Assembly (NCBI RefSeq): GCF_000705555.1
Contig: NZ_JMQN01000057.1
Span: 248,001-312,000, forward strand
Source of the DNA: Marinobacterium lacunae
GTDB taxonomy: Bacteria > Pseudomonadota > Gammaproteobacteria > Pseudomonadales > Balneatricaceae
Direction of reading: 5' to 3'
DNA length: 64,000 nt
The notes under the pieces were generated by a model. It did no database searches and was not told the DNA's origin. It was given only the letters and a program-made list of their open reading frames with translations. This document shows, one piece after another, positions 37,768-46,765 of the stretch; the first letter of the stretch is position 1; each line of letters starts with the position of its first letter. A program made the position numbers and the translations under genes.

Positions 37768-38949
37768 ATGGATCCCCATATCACTGAATGGCTCAACCTG
37801 GCCGTGCGCTGGGTTCACATGATCACCGGTATCGCCTGGATTGGCGCATCCTTCTATTTTGTCTGGCTGGAAAACCATCTGGACCGCCGCAACCCAAGGG
37901 AAGGCCTCTCTGGCGACCTCTGGGCCATTCATGGCGGTGGTATCTACCATCTGGAGAAGTACAAGCTGGCCCCGCCAGAGATGCCAGAGCAGTTGCACTG
38001 GTTCAAATGGGAAGCCTATGCCACCTTCCTGTCCGGCTTCGCGCTGCTAAGCGTTGTTTACTACCTCAACGCCCAGCTTTATCTGGTTGCACCGGGTTCT
38101 GACCTGAGCTCCGCTGCCGCCATCACCATCGGCGTCGGTAGTCTGGTGGTCGGCTGGCTGGTCTACACCTCCCTGTGCGACTCGCCCTTGGGCAAAACCC
38201 CTGCCCTGCTTGGCCTTGTGCTGTTTGCCCTGCTGGTGTTTGCCGCCTGGGGCCTGTCGCAGGTGTTCAGTGGTCGCGGAGCGTTTATCCATGTGGGTGC
38301 GATCATCGGCACCATCATGGTCGGTAACGTGTTCCGCGTGATCATGCCGGCCCAGCGCGCGCTGGTGAAAGCGATTGAAGAGGGCCGTGAGCCGGACCCG
38401 CTGCTGCCGGCCAAGGGTCTGCTGCGCTCACGCCACAACAACTACTTCACCCTGCCGGTGCTGTTCATCATGATCAGCAACCACTTCCCGAGCACCTACG
38501 GTAACGAGTTCAACTGGGCCGTACTGGCGGGCATCGCCGCATTGAGCGTACTGGTGCGTCACTACTTCAACACCCGGCACGAATCCCAGAAATACGCCTG
38601 GACCCTGCCCGCCGCCGCACTCGGCATGATCACCCTGGCCTTTGTGGTCGCACCGCAGAAAGCCTCCAACGCGGCTCAACCGCAGCAGGTAACCTTCAAC
38701 CAGGTATCTGCGGTGATCCAAGAGCGCTGCACCGTCTGCCACTCTGCCAACCCGAGTTTTGCAGGCTTCAACAGCGCTCCGGCCGGCGTGATGCTGGATG
38801 CCCCTGAGCAGATCAAAATGCTGGCCGACAGAATTCACGCCCAGTCCGTCGCGACCCAGACCATGCCGCTGGGCAACGTCACCCATATGACCCTGGCAGA
38901 ACGCGACCTGGTTGGCGAGTGGATCGCCAACGGTGCCCATATCAACTGA
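37768..38949 (+). CDS. puuD: Membrane urate hydroxylase PuuD with cytochrome c domain
   Basis: Oxidises urate to 5-hydroxyisourate at the membrane, replacing soluble uricase. The 393 residues have an N-terminal multi-helix membrane domain (about 1-300; WVHMITGIAWIGASFYFVWLEN early, then the GGGIYHLEKYKLAP segment) and a C-terminal cytochrome c domain with the haem motif CTVCH near residue 321 and a distal methionine region. Electrons would pass to the respiratory chain. ATG at 37768 follows GAGGA; longer upstream frames run back through allA in another frame and are not used. Confidence 0.94.
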   Translation: MDPHITEWLNLAVRWVHMITGIAWIGASFYFVWLENHLDRRNPREGLSGDLWAIHGGGIYHLEKYKLAPPEMPEQLHWFKWEAYATFLSGFALLSVVYYLNAQLYLVAPGSDLSSAAAITIGVGSLVVGWLVYTSLCDSPLGKTPALLGLVLFALLVFAAWGLSQVFSGRGAFIHVGAIIGTIMVGNVFRVIMPAQRALVKAIEEGREPDPLLPAKGLLRSRHNNYFTLPVLFIMISNHFPSTYGNEFNWAVLAGIAALSVLVRHYFNTRHESQKYAWTLPAAALGMITLAFVVAPQKASNAAQPQQVTFNQVSAVIQERCTVCHSANPSFAGFNSAPAGVMLDAPEQIKMLADRIHAQSVATQTMPLGNVTHMTLAERDLVGEWIANGAHIN

Positions 38950-38971
38950 GTAATTCCCCCACACCTTTCAC

Positions 38972-39000
38972 AGCCCTGCGTTATGCGCGGGGCTTTTTTT
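38972..39000 (+). terminator. Terminator after puuD
   Basis: AGCCCTGCG pairs with CGCGGGGCT around a five-base loop and is followed by seven T residues ending at 39000. It closes the puuE-to-puuD block. Confidence 0.82.
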
Positions 39001-39156
39001 ATTTCCATCGAACCAACTGGAACGGAGTGGTTAAAACAAGGCTCGATTTCACCGAAACTAGCTGATCGCACCAGAGAAAACCGAAATACCGATGACTCTC
39101 GCAAGACTGAACTAACCCAAGCCCTCGCTTGAGCCCACTATTCCCCCACTGTTAAC

Positions 39157-39834
39157 ATGCAAAAAAATAAACCCAAAAGTCAAAAACCGGGAATCCAACA
39201 TTCGATGTCGCGAATCAGTGAACACAACCGAGAGCTGATCATCCAGGCGGCCAGCGAAATCTTCGCCGACCAAGGCTACGCCGCCACCAAGATCATCGAT
39301 ATCGCCAAGCGCGCAGGTCTCCCCAAGCCCAACATCTATTACTACTTCAAGAGCAAAGAAAACCTCTACCGCAGCGTCATCGAGAGCGTCATCGACCCGC
39401 TGCTGCAAGCCGCCCAACCCTTCTATGAAAACGGCGACCCGGCCACCGTATTGGCGCAATATATCCGCGCCAAGATCAAAGTCTCCCAGCAGCACCCCCA
39501 CGCCTCCAAGGTATTCGCCAGCGAGATCATGCACGGCGCCCCTCACCTGCCCGAGGATATCGCCGAGAAGATGATGGAGCAGACGCTCCAGAGCAGCAGC
39601 AAGATTCAGGACTGGATCGATCAGGGCCTGATGGACCCGGTTGATCCCCACCACCTGCTGTTTACCCTCTGGGCATCCACCCAGACCTACGCCGATTTCG
39701 ACTGGCAGATTTCCAAGGTGACCGGTAAAGAGAAGATGTCACAGAGCGATTATGACCTGGCGGCAGAACAGCTGACGCAGATGATATTGAAAGGCTGTGG
39801 GGTGCAGAGGTCAAAAGCGGCGAAGGCTGGTTAG
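39157..39834 (+). CDS. TetR family regulator, RutR-like
   Basis: A 225-residue TetR regulator. The helix-turn-helix spans about 22-70 (IQAASEIFADQGYAATKIID, then AKRAGLPKPNIYYYFKSKENLY), and the C-terminal domain resembles that of RutR (IDPLLQAAQPFYENGDPATV, HLPEDIAEKMM). RutR senses pyrimidines in Escherichia coli; here the neighbours point to purine or nitrogen metabolism, but the ligand is unknown. The ATG at 39157 has no clear ribosome binding site, and ATG at 39205 is an alternative. A decayed second copy lies at 43821-44029. Confidence 0.85.
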   Translation: MQKNKPKSQKPGIQHSMSRISEHNRELIIQAASEIFADQGYAATKIIDIAKRAGLPKPNIYYYFKSKENLYRSVIESVIDPLLQAAQPFYENGDPATVLAQYIRAKIKVSQQHPHASKVFASEIMHGAPHLPEDIAEKMMEQTLQSSSKIQDWIDQGLMDPVDPHHLLFTLWASTQTYADFDWQISKVTGKEKMSQSDYDLAAEQLTQMILKGCGVQRSKAAKAG

Positions 39835-39941
39835 ACACAGGATTCGTCGTAATAGTGTTCTATCGCAGGGCCTGGTTTCTGCAGGTGCTTCAAACCACGT
39901 AGCCGCCAGGTTTCCTGCCTCCGCTGAAAGAAAACGAGGCT

Positions 39942-40841
39942 TCATTTCTGATCTATCCTCAACGCAACCAACGTCGACTGCAGGTGCTCCAGGAACACCT
40001 TCACTTTTTCCAGCGGGTATTTTCTCCCCGAATAAAATGCGTAAAGCACAAGATCTTCCGGTTCAGCGTCAAGCTCTACCCTGACTAAAGATCCTTTGTC
40101 TATCTCTGCCTGGCAGGCATGGACAGGCAAAATAGCGAAGCCAAGTCCCTTCAATGCAGCGGCCTTGGCCATGTGGCCGCTGTTAATCCTGTAGCTGGAT
40201 TTCACCTGCAGAGTTTGATTCTGCTTAAATCGCCAGGGCATACCTTGCAGGACAGACAGGCTGGTAATACAGGGCACTTTACCCAACTCCTCCAGCGTGT
40301 GCGGTAGCCGGTGACGCTCAAGCAGTTGAGGTGCCGCCACCACGCAACTCGGCCAGCGCAGAATCTCCTTGGCGACCCAGCCGGAATCTTCCAGCGGTCC
40401 ACGTCCAAAACGTAACACCAGATCGAACCCTTCCAGTAGGCCTTCCGTGGGATTTAACTGAGTATCGCAGCTCAACTGTATTTGCGGATGCTGGAGACAG
40501 AAGTCGGCGATGATGTCAGCCAGGAAAGGGAGATCTGGCGTGACAATCTTGAGGTGACCAGAAAGGGAATCGCCATACACTGAGACCTCTTCCAGCGCTC
40601 CATTCATCGCCCGCGTAAGCGGCGTAATGGACTGATAGAGCTGCCTGCCTGCGGCGGTGGGAATCATCTTGCGCGTTGTGCGTTCCAACAGTCGCAGATT
40701 CAGTTGTTGCTCCAGCAAGGCGACATGGCGGCTAACATTCGATGTCGGCAGTTGCAGGTGCTCTGCTGCCCGCTTGAAGCTCAGTTTTTCATACACCGCC
40801 TCGAAGCTGACTAACCACTGAAGCTCGATACTTTCGATCAT
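39942..40841 (-). CDS. LysR family transcriptional regulator
   Basis: A 299-residue LysR regulator with the helix-turn-helix LQWLVSFEAVYEKLSFKRAA and TSNVSRHVALLEQQLNLRLLER, and an effector domain from about residue 90 (KIVTPDLPFLADIIADF). It is divergent from a flavin monooxygenase across about 100 bases and is its likely regulator. ATG at 40841 is used; a TTG lies one codon upstream. Confidence 0.88.
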   Translation of the reverse strand: MIESIELQWLVSFEAVYEKLSFKRAAEHLQLPTSNVSRHVALLEQQLNLRLLERTTRKMIPTAAGRQLYQSITPLTRAMNGALEEVSVYGDSLSGHLKIVTPDLPFLADIIADFCLQHPQIQLSCDTQLNPTEGLLEGFDLVLRFGRGPLEDSGWVAKEILRWPSCVVAAPQLLERHRLPHTLEELGKVPCITSLSVLQGMPWRFKQNQTLQVKSSYRINSGHMAKAAALKGLGFAILPVHACQAEIDKGSLVRVELDAEPEDLVLYAFYSGRKYPLEKVKVFLEHLQSTLVALRIDQK

Positions 40842-40945
40842 CAATTCGCCCGATATTTGGGATTAAGCAACCAATTTTATCACCTTTATCCTGAATACCG
40901 GCTTTGTGACACTCCCTACCGAATTCAATTATTGAGGTAGAGAGG

Positions 40946-42061
40946 ATGAACGCTCCACGAATTGCCATAGTCGGTGCTGGCGTTGCCGGTATGGCACTGG
41001 CGATACTCGCCACCAAGCAAGGTCATCAGGTGACCCTGTATGAACGTGACAGCACCGTTTCGTCTATCGGTGCCGGTGTCACCCTTTGGCCAAACGCCAT
41101 GTTTGTTCTGCAACAGCTAGGAATCGATAAAGAGATAGAGCGCCTGGGCGGCTCACCGCGTTTTATGCGCCAGTTCGATCATCAGGGCAGCCGTAAGGGT
41201 GAGCTCGATATTGACGAGTTGAACACGCTGTGTGGTCTCCCCAGCGTGACCATCTTACGTCGCGACCTTATGCATATCCTGGCCAGCGCCTTGGAGGATC
41301 TGGGCGTAGAGATGCACGCGGGTTGCTCGTTGACGACGCAGGATATCGACCGATTAAAGCAGGAATCTGATCTTGTAGTCGGCGCCGATGGTCGCATGAA
41401 TTCGGTCGTTCGCCAGACTCTGTTTGCCGACAAGGTGACGCCCCGTTATCAGGGCTTTATCAATATTATTGGCATCAGCGAGATGGATGGGTGTGTTTGG
41501 GATAACGCCATTCATGACTTTCGCGGCCCGGGCGAGCGTTTCGGCATAGTCCCCGTTAAAGCCGGATCCTGTTACTGGGCCGCCGCCTGGGCGACGCCGA
41601 TTGATAGAGAACGGCCGGTATCCGGCTGGTATGACGAGATGCTCCAGCGGTTTCGGAACTGGCCAGCCTTGGTGCAGGATGTATTGCACTCCCGTGACCA
41701 AGCATCGCTCAATCGTATTTTCGTGCACGATATTGACCCTCTGCCCTATTGGCACCGGGACAATGTGTTGATTATTGGCGATGCTGCCCACGCACCTTTG
41801 CCAACATCAGGACAGGGAGCCTGTCAGGCGTTGGAGGATGTCTGGCATCTGTGCCGGCTTTTAGGGGCTAATGACAGTCTGCAGAACGTGCTGAGCGCAT
41901 TTTATCAGCAGCGTATTGCCAAGACCTCCGCAGCGCAAAATACCGGCCGACAGTTGGCACGAAGCATTTTTACAGAGCACTCTGAACCTCAGCCATCGGT
42001 TGCGGGCATTTCCCCCGAGCAATTGAGTCAGTTTTGGATGCAGGGGTTAGAAATTAACTAA
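40946..42061 (+). CDS. FAD-dependent monooxygenase (group A flavoprotein hydroxylase)
   Basis: A 371-residue single-component flavin hydroxylase. It has the N-terminal Rossmann motif IVGAGVAGMALAILA, then YERDSTVSSIGAGVTLWPNA, the DG motif LVVGADGRMNSVVR (about 148-161), and the GD motif LIIGDAAHAPLPTSGQGACQ (about 274-293). The layout fits salicylate, 6-hydroxynicotinate and FAD-type urate hydroxylases (HpxO). Being near puuD, it could be a second urate hydroxylase or act on another heterocycle; sequence alone does not decide. It starts near GAGGTAGAGAGG and is divergent from a LysR gene. Confidence 0.85.
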   Translation: MNAPRIAIVGAGVAGMALAILATKQGHQVTLYERDSTVSSIGAGVTLWPNAMFVLQQLGIDKEIERLGGSPRFMRQFDHQGSRKGELDIDELNTLCGLPSVTILRRDLMHILASALEDLGVEMHAGCSLTTQDIDRLKQESDLVVGADGRMNSVVRQTLFADKVTPRYQGFINIIGISEMDGCVWDNAIHDFRGPGERFGIVPVKAGSCYWAAAWATPIDRERPVSGWYDEMLQRFRNWPALVQDVLHSRDQASLNRIFVHDIDPLPYWHRDNVLIIGDAAHAPLPTSGQGACQALEDVWHLCRLLGANDSLQNVLSAFYQQRIAKTSAAQNTGRQLARSIFTEHSEPQPSVAGISPEQLSQFWMQGLEIN

Positions 42062-42076
42062 CAGGCAGAACGCGAA

Positions 42077-42097
42077 AAGCCCCCACGACCGGGGCTT
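42077..42097 (+). terminator. Terminator-like hairpin after the monooxygenase gene
   Basis: AAGCCCC pairs with GGGGCTT around a seven-base loop, followed by CTTATCT. It lies 16 bases after the monooxygenase stop. Confidence 0.6.
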
Positions 42098-42265
42098 CTT
42101 ATCTGATCGTTAGCTTTACAGCGGTAACTGCGCGCCCGCATAGGCGACCGACCCTGCCCCCTCTAACTTGTTAAGCGCAACAATAGCAACTAGACCTAAA
42201 AGACATAAGGTTGTGCCCTGAGGACACAAGATTCAAGTCTAGTGACATCAGTTGGAGGTACGGTT

Positions 42266-43762
42266 ATGGAGACCGGGGTGTGGATGAGCTTGACGCTCTA
42301 TTTCGTTTTAATGATCGCCATCGGCTTTTACGCTTGGCGCAAATCAACCTCGTCGTCCGAAGAATACATGTTGGGGGGACGCAATCTCCCGCCATCGGTC
42401 GCAGCGCTATCGGCCGGTGCGTCTGACATGAGCGGCTGGCTGCTGCTGGGGTTGCCGGGGGCATTGTTCGCATCCGGGCTGGTGCAAGCGTGGATCGGTA
42501 TCGGCCTGCTTGTCGGTGCACTTGTCAACTGGATCGTCGTGGCACCACGCCTGCGTGAGCAGACAGAGCGCTACGATAATGCCCTCACCATTCCGGAGTT
42601 CCTGGCCAACCGTTTCCCGTCCAGAGCGTTTGCCCTGCGTACCGTATCAGCGGTTATCATCGTCGTGTTCTTTGCCGTGTACACCGCGTCCGGCCTGGTC
42701 GCGGGCGGCAAGTTGTTTTCAAGCGCCTTTAGTGGGTTAGTCAGCTCAACATCGTTCAGCGATTACTCGGTGGGGGTATGGCTAACGCTGGGCATCGTCC
42801 TCACCTATACCGTTATCGGCGGCTTTCTGGCGGTTAGCCTCACCGACTTCGTGCAAGGGTGCATCATGATGATTGCGCTGGTGCTAATGCCGATCGTTGT
42901 GCTGTTCGGCAGCGGCGGAGGTGGCTTCAGCCAAGCCTCCGAGACACTCGCCAGTGTCGATCCAAACTTTCTGTCGTGGACGCATGGCTTAACCTTCGTG
43001 GGCTTTATATCGGCGGTCACCTGGGGCTTGGGGTATTTCGGTCAGCCCCATATTATCGTCCGCTTCATGGCGGTGCGCTCGGTCAAGGAGGTCTCCACAG
43101 CCCGTAACATCGGCATGTCCTGGATGGCGATTTCACTGATCGGTGCCATCTGCCTGGGCATATTCGGGCGTGCCTACGCGGTGCGTAACGGCCTTGATGT
43201 AACCGACTCCGAGACGATCTTTATCATTCTGGCGGATCTCTTGTTCCATCCGCTGATCACCGGGTTCCTCTACGCCGCGCTACTGGCGGCCATCATGAGC
43301 ACCATCTCCAGCCAGTTGCTGGTGTCATCCTCATCGCTGACGGAAGACTTTTACCGACTCTTTCTTCACAAAGAGGCCAGTGAGCGCGAGAGCGTGCTGA
43401 TCGGGCGGATTAGCGTTCTGCTGGTAGGTATAGCGGCAGCATTTATAGCGGGCGACCCAAACTCCAAAGTGCTGGGTTTGGTTAGCCATGCGTGGGCAGG
43501 GTTTGGCGCGGCCTTCGGCCCGCTGATCATTCTGTCTCTAACCTGGCGACACATGTCCGGCACCGGCGCTGTGGCGGGGTTGGTCACCGGTGCTGCCACG
43601 GTGATTGTCTGGATACTGCTGGGCTGGAATAGCAGCTTCATGGGTGGCCCCGGGGTGTATGAGATCGTACCGGGCTTTATCCTGTCATGGCTTGCCATCT
43701 ATCTGGTCAGCCGGGCCACCGAATCAACCGGGGAGTTCCGCGAAATAGTGCAGGGTAAATAG
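42266..43762 (+). CDS. putP: Sodium/proline symporter PutP
   Basis: Inner-membrane sodium:solute symporter of 498 residues with about 13 helices. It has the SSS-family signature EEYMLGGRNLPPSVAALSAGASDMSGWLL (split around residues 30-58), with SAGASDMSGWLLLGLPGA typical of proline carriers, plus GLGYFGQPHIIVRFMAVRS. Proline uptake is therefore the best guess. ATG at 42266 follows TTGGAGG. It stands alone, with no proline dehydrogenase gene nearby. Confidence 0.88.
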   Translation: METGVWMSLTLYFVLMIAIGFYAWRKSTSSSEEYMLGGRNLPPSVAALSAGASDMSGWLLLGLPGALFASGLVQAWIGIGLLVGALVNWIVVAPRLREQTERYDNALTIPEFLANRFPSRAFALRTVSAVIIVVFFAVYTASGLVAGGKLFSSAFSGLVSSTSFSDYSVGVWLTLGIVLTYTVIGGFLAVSLTDFVQGCIMMIALVLMPIVVLFGSGGGGFSQASETLASVDPNFLSWTHGLTFVGFISAVTWGLGYFGQPHIIVRFMAVRSVKEVSTARNIGMSWMAISLIGAICLGIFGRAYAVRNGLDVTDSETIFIILADLLFHPLITGFLYAALLAAIMSTISSQLLVSSSSLTEDFYRLFLHKEASERESVLIGRISVLLVGIAAAFIAGDPNSKVLGLVSHAWAGFGAAFGPLIILSLTWRHMSGTGAVAGLVTGAATVIVWILLGWNSSFMGGPGVYEIVPGFILSWLAIYLVSRATESTGEFREIVQGK

Positions 43763-43820
43763 AGGCGGAGCCTTACGCTGCTCTGATTAAGCTGGCCGGG
43801 TGGTCGCCATTCTATTAACG

Positions 43821-44029
43821 CGGCGACCCGGCCACCGTGTTGGCTCAATACATTCACGCCAAGATCAAAGTCTCCCAGCAGCACCGAGTTTCAGGACTGG
43901 ATCGACAAGGGCCTGGTGGCCCACATCAACCCAAACCACCTGCTGTTCATCCGCTGGGCCGCCACCCAGCAATTAACCCAGCTGATGCTGAAAGGCTGTG
44001 GGGTGCAGACATCCAAAACGGATAACTAA
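43821..44029 (+). pseudogene. Decayed TetR (RutR-like) gene remnant
   Basis: About 210 bases recall the middle and end of the TetR protein encoded at 39157-39834. The first frame gives GDPATVLAQYIHAKIKVSQQH, nearly identical to residues 92-112 of that protein. After an internal deletion the match resumes in another frame as FQDWIDKGLVAHINPNHLLF and, after another gap, as QLTQLMLKGCGVQTS before a stop. Both halves align to the intact gene in order, so this is a duplicated copy that lost its 5' half and internal parts and cannot encode a working regulator. Confidence 0.8.
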
Positions 44030-44168
44030 GAAAGTTAAGACAAGCTATCTAGTGCTTCAACAGCATCTTAGCGTGCCTTAGAGTCGAATTCGCGATAGGC
44101 TTTCGCAGTCAAATTCACTGGACCGCAACTCCACAAGCGGTACCCAAGAAAAACCACATAGAGAATTT

Positions 44169-45128
44169 ATGGTTCCGTTACTCAATTCCATCATATCTCG
44201 TTTACGCTTCAAACATATGCAACTTATTATTGCTATTGAAGATTACGGAACTTTACATAAAGCGGCAAAGGCGATCTCCATTTCTCAGCCAGGGGCTACC
44301 AAACTACTAAATGAAATAGAAGAATCCATTGGGTTAAAATTATTCGAGCGGACGGCCAAAGGTATAGTACCCAATGAAGCCGGAAGCTGCGTGACAAGAT
44401 ACGCACGACTAATATTCAATGACCTTTCTCATATGAGAGAGGAAATTGTGGGCATTGCCGAAGGTGCAGGTGGACATATCGCTGTGGGATGTATCATGGG
44501 GGCTATCCCCCTATTAACCAGGGCGATTTATGATCTGCGATGTGATCAACCAGAGCTAACTGTAGAGATATTTGAAAATAACAGTGCCAATCTTCTTCAC
44601 AAAATCGACCAAGGGCGTATCGATTTTGCGCTCTGTAGAGTAAGCAGTGGGCAAAACATTTTGCCATATGACAATTTGGGTTTAAGTGAAGAGCCTCTAG
44701 CTATTGTGGCAAATACAGCTCATCCACTTTTAAACTGCAAGAATGTGAGTCTGGCCGAGCTTGCTGATCATCCTTGGGTTCTCTACACATCAAATACCCC
44801 AATGCGCCAATCTATCGAATATGAAATGCATAAGCTCGGTCTTGAAATTATTAAACATCCAGTAGAGTCTTCATCAGCTTTTTCGACAATTATGCTCCTC
44901 CAACATGACGTCAACCTATTAGCAGTTCTTCCTTTGGATGTGGCTGAGTTCTTTGTAAGCAAGAACCTAATATCGTTACTGGACATTAAAATAACTTCGC
45001 TGATGAGTAAAATCGGGATAGTGAAAAGGAAAGATTTTAACCTCACGCCAACTGCCCATATTTTAATAGCAAAGCTATATCAGAACTTAGGTTTGGCCTA
45101 CGACAAGAGCGACTGGCATAGAAAGTAG
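44169..45128 (+). CDS. LysR family transcriptional regulator (TRAP-linked)
   Basis: A 319-residue LysR regulator: the helix-turn-helix begins RLRFKHMQLIIAIEDYGTLH and continues AAKAISISQPGATKLLNEIEE; the effector domain starts near residue 95 (GHIAVGCIMGAIPLLTRAIY). The QLIIAIEDYGTLHKAA form is common in regulators of aromatic or organic-acid uptake. The gene is visibly richer in A and T than its neighbours, as is the TRAP operon that follows, suggesting shared acquisition. It is transcribed in the same direction as dctPQM and probably controls it. Confidence 0.86.
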   Translation: MVPLLNSIISRLRFKHMQLIIAIEDYGTLHKAAKAISISQPGATKLLNEIEESIGLKLFERTAKGIVPNEAGSCVTRYARLIFNDLSHMREEIVGIAEGAGGHIAVGCIMGAIPLLTRAIYDLRCDQPELTVEIFENNSANLLHKIDQGRIDFALCRVSSGQNILPYDNLGLSEEPLAIVANTAHPLLNCKNVSLAELADHPWVLYTSNTPMRQSIEYEMHKLGLEIIKHPVESSSAFSTIMLLQHDVNLLAVLPLDVAEFFVSKNLISLLDIKITSLMSKIGIVKRKDFNLTPTAHILIAKLYQNLGLAYDKSDWHRK

Positions 45129-45560
45129 CTTACCGAACCTGATAACGTATAAACTCTGCACACAGAAACCATCTAGCCAGAAAGCAACATTGACGGCAAT
45201 CACACATCGCCCATCCCCCCAGTAACCGTTCGTTACGCGCCTCTGTTCAGCCTGTAAGTTGCTGAACAGAGGCGCATAACTATGCCATTTCGAGCACCAG
45301 GATCAGGGAAGCTGGCATCAGTGATAGCCCGCGGCTTACGCTCGCGTTGAGAGTGATCACGATTGGTTATGTTGGAATCATGAATATTCATTATCCAAAA
45401 AATTATCATTGTGTATATTGCCTAACCAAAGGAGAAAAATATTGATGAAAATTTAATTATTATTTCCGAATGGTTAATCCAACATTTAGATAATAATTAA
45501 ATTGGCGACATCTCCTTTTCAGATAAAAATATCAATATCGATAAAATAATAGAGGATTTC
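45129..45560. other. Intergenic region upstream of the TRAP operon
   Basis: A 432-base stretch without a credible gene. Its AT-rich 3' half presumably carries the dctP promoter. A perfect 13-base inverted repeat lies at 45451-45463 and 45490-45502, about 60 bases before dctP. No known element was recognised in the GC-richer first half. Confidence 0.5.
45451..45502. repeat. Perfect 13-base inverted repeat upstream of dctP
   Basis: ATTTAATTATTAT at 45451-45463 is the exact reverse complement of ATAATAATTAAAT at 45490-45502, with 26 bases between. It may be an operator for the adjacent LysR protein or an mRNA hairpin; the wide spacer suits a looped or two-site operator. Confidence 0.5.
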
Positions 45561-46577
45561 ATGTCTAAAAATAGCATAATAACTAAAGTATGTGCGGCTG
45601 CCCTTGCCGGCTTCCTCCTTTCTACAAGCGCCCTCGCAGCAGATTTCAAAATCAAAATATCGCATTCCTCTCCCGCTAGTGGTGACCGGTTAGAGAAATC
45701 TTTAGCAATCTTCAAAAAGAACGTCGAAGAAAGAACTGATGGCAATGTTTCAATATCCACATTCCCTGCCAGTCAATTAGGCGGTGAGCGGGAGCAGATG
45801 GAAGGTGTTCAGTTCGGCTCGATAGAAATGGCCGTTCTGGTTGGTCCTATTTCCAACATATATCCAGACATCATGGTATTTGATTTGCCATATTTATTTA
45901 AAAACAGAGACGTTGCCTACAAAGTAATGGATGGCGAATTTGGGCAGAAAATACTGAATGGTTTGCTCGAAAGAACTGGAATCCGGGCGATTGCATGGGG
46001 TGAGAATGGTTTCCGTCATTTCACCAACAATGTTCGCCCACTTGAGACTCCAGAGGATCTTAAAGGCCTGAAAATCAGGACTATGGAAAACCCGGCACAC
46101 ATCGCCATGGTCAATTCATTCGGTGCGATTGCGACACCCATGGCATTTAACGAACTGTACTCTGCTCTGCAGCAGGGCGTTATCGATGGTCAGGAAAACC
46201 CGGTATCGTTGATTGAAAGCATGCGTTTTTACGAAGTTCAGAAACATCTAACGCTGGATGGCCACGTTTATAGTCCCTTTACATTCATTGTGAATAACGG
46301 ATTCTTCGAGAGTTTACCTGCTGAATATCAGAGAATTATTCAAGAGGAAGCCAAACTCTGGAGCACCAATGAGCGCAAGCTGAATGCTGAGCAAGAGAAT
46401 GCAGGCGTTGAGAGACTCAAACAGGCCGGTATGGAAGTCGTCTCCCTAAGCGATGAAGTTAAAGGACAATTCCGGGAATCCACTACCCCTGTATATAACA
46501 CTTACCGTGAAAAATTGGGTGATGACCTCATCGATGAATTGATGAATGCGGTATCTGAAGCAGAATCCAACCTTTAA
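45561..46577 (+). CDS. dctP: TRAP transporter solute-binding protein DctP
   Basis: Periplasmic binding protein of a tripartite ATP-independent transporter, 338 residues. The signal peptide ends at ALA-ADF (near residue 27). The mature protein shows the DctP pattern: FKIKISHSSPASGDRLEKSL, FPASQLGGEREQMEGVQFGS, then GLKIRTMENPAHIAMVNSFG, which contains the conserved arginine that binds the substrate carboxylate, and QQGVIDGQENPVSLI. The ligand is thus probably an organic acid; its identity is unknown. GAGG precedes the ATG. A strong hairpin separates it from dctQ. Confidence 0.9.
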   Translation: MSKNSIITKVCAAALAGFLLSTSALAADFKIKISHSSPASGDRLEKSLAIFKKNVEERTDGNVSISTFPASQLGGEREQMEGVQFGSIEMAVLVGPISNIYPDIMVFDLPYLFKNRDVAYKVMDGEFGQKILNGLLERTGIRAIAWGENGFRHFTNNVRPLETPEDLKGLKIRTMENPAHIAMVNSFGAIATPMAFNELYSALQQGVIDGQENPVSLIESMRFYEVQKHLTLDGHVYSPFTFIVNNGFFESLPAEYQRIIQEEAKLWSTNERKLNAEQENAGVERLKQAGMEVVSLSDEVKGQFRESTTPVYNTYREKLGDDLIDELMNAVSEAESNL

Positions 46578-46644
46578 AACGCCCCAATGGATCGATAACC
46601 ATATTACATCGTCGCTAGTTTTCATAAACTTCACTAGCTATATA

Positions 46645-46682
46645 AAGGCTTCACCGTAACAAGGATGATGCGGTGAAGCCTT
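46645..46682 (+). repeat. Stem-loop between dctP and dctQ
   Basis: AAGGCTTCACCG at 46645-46656 pairs perfectly with CGGTGAAGCCTT at 46671-46682 across a 14-base loop. Without a clean T-run, it more likely protects dctP mRNA or partly attenuates transcription, which would make more binding protein than membrane subunits. Confidence 0.6.
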
Positions 46683-46765
46683 ACTAAAAACATTTCAACG
46701 TCCAACATGAATTCGGCTCTTTATTCAAAGAAAAACTCATGACAATAGCAAATTAGGTTATCTTT

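Noticed and set aside
45445-45456. A minimal leader frame MKI-stop after an AGGAG-like site
   Set aside because: Three codons are too few to tell from chance; no attenuator structure clearly depends on it.
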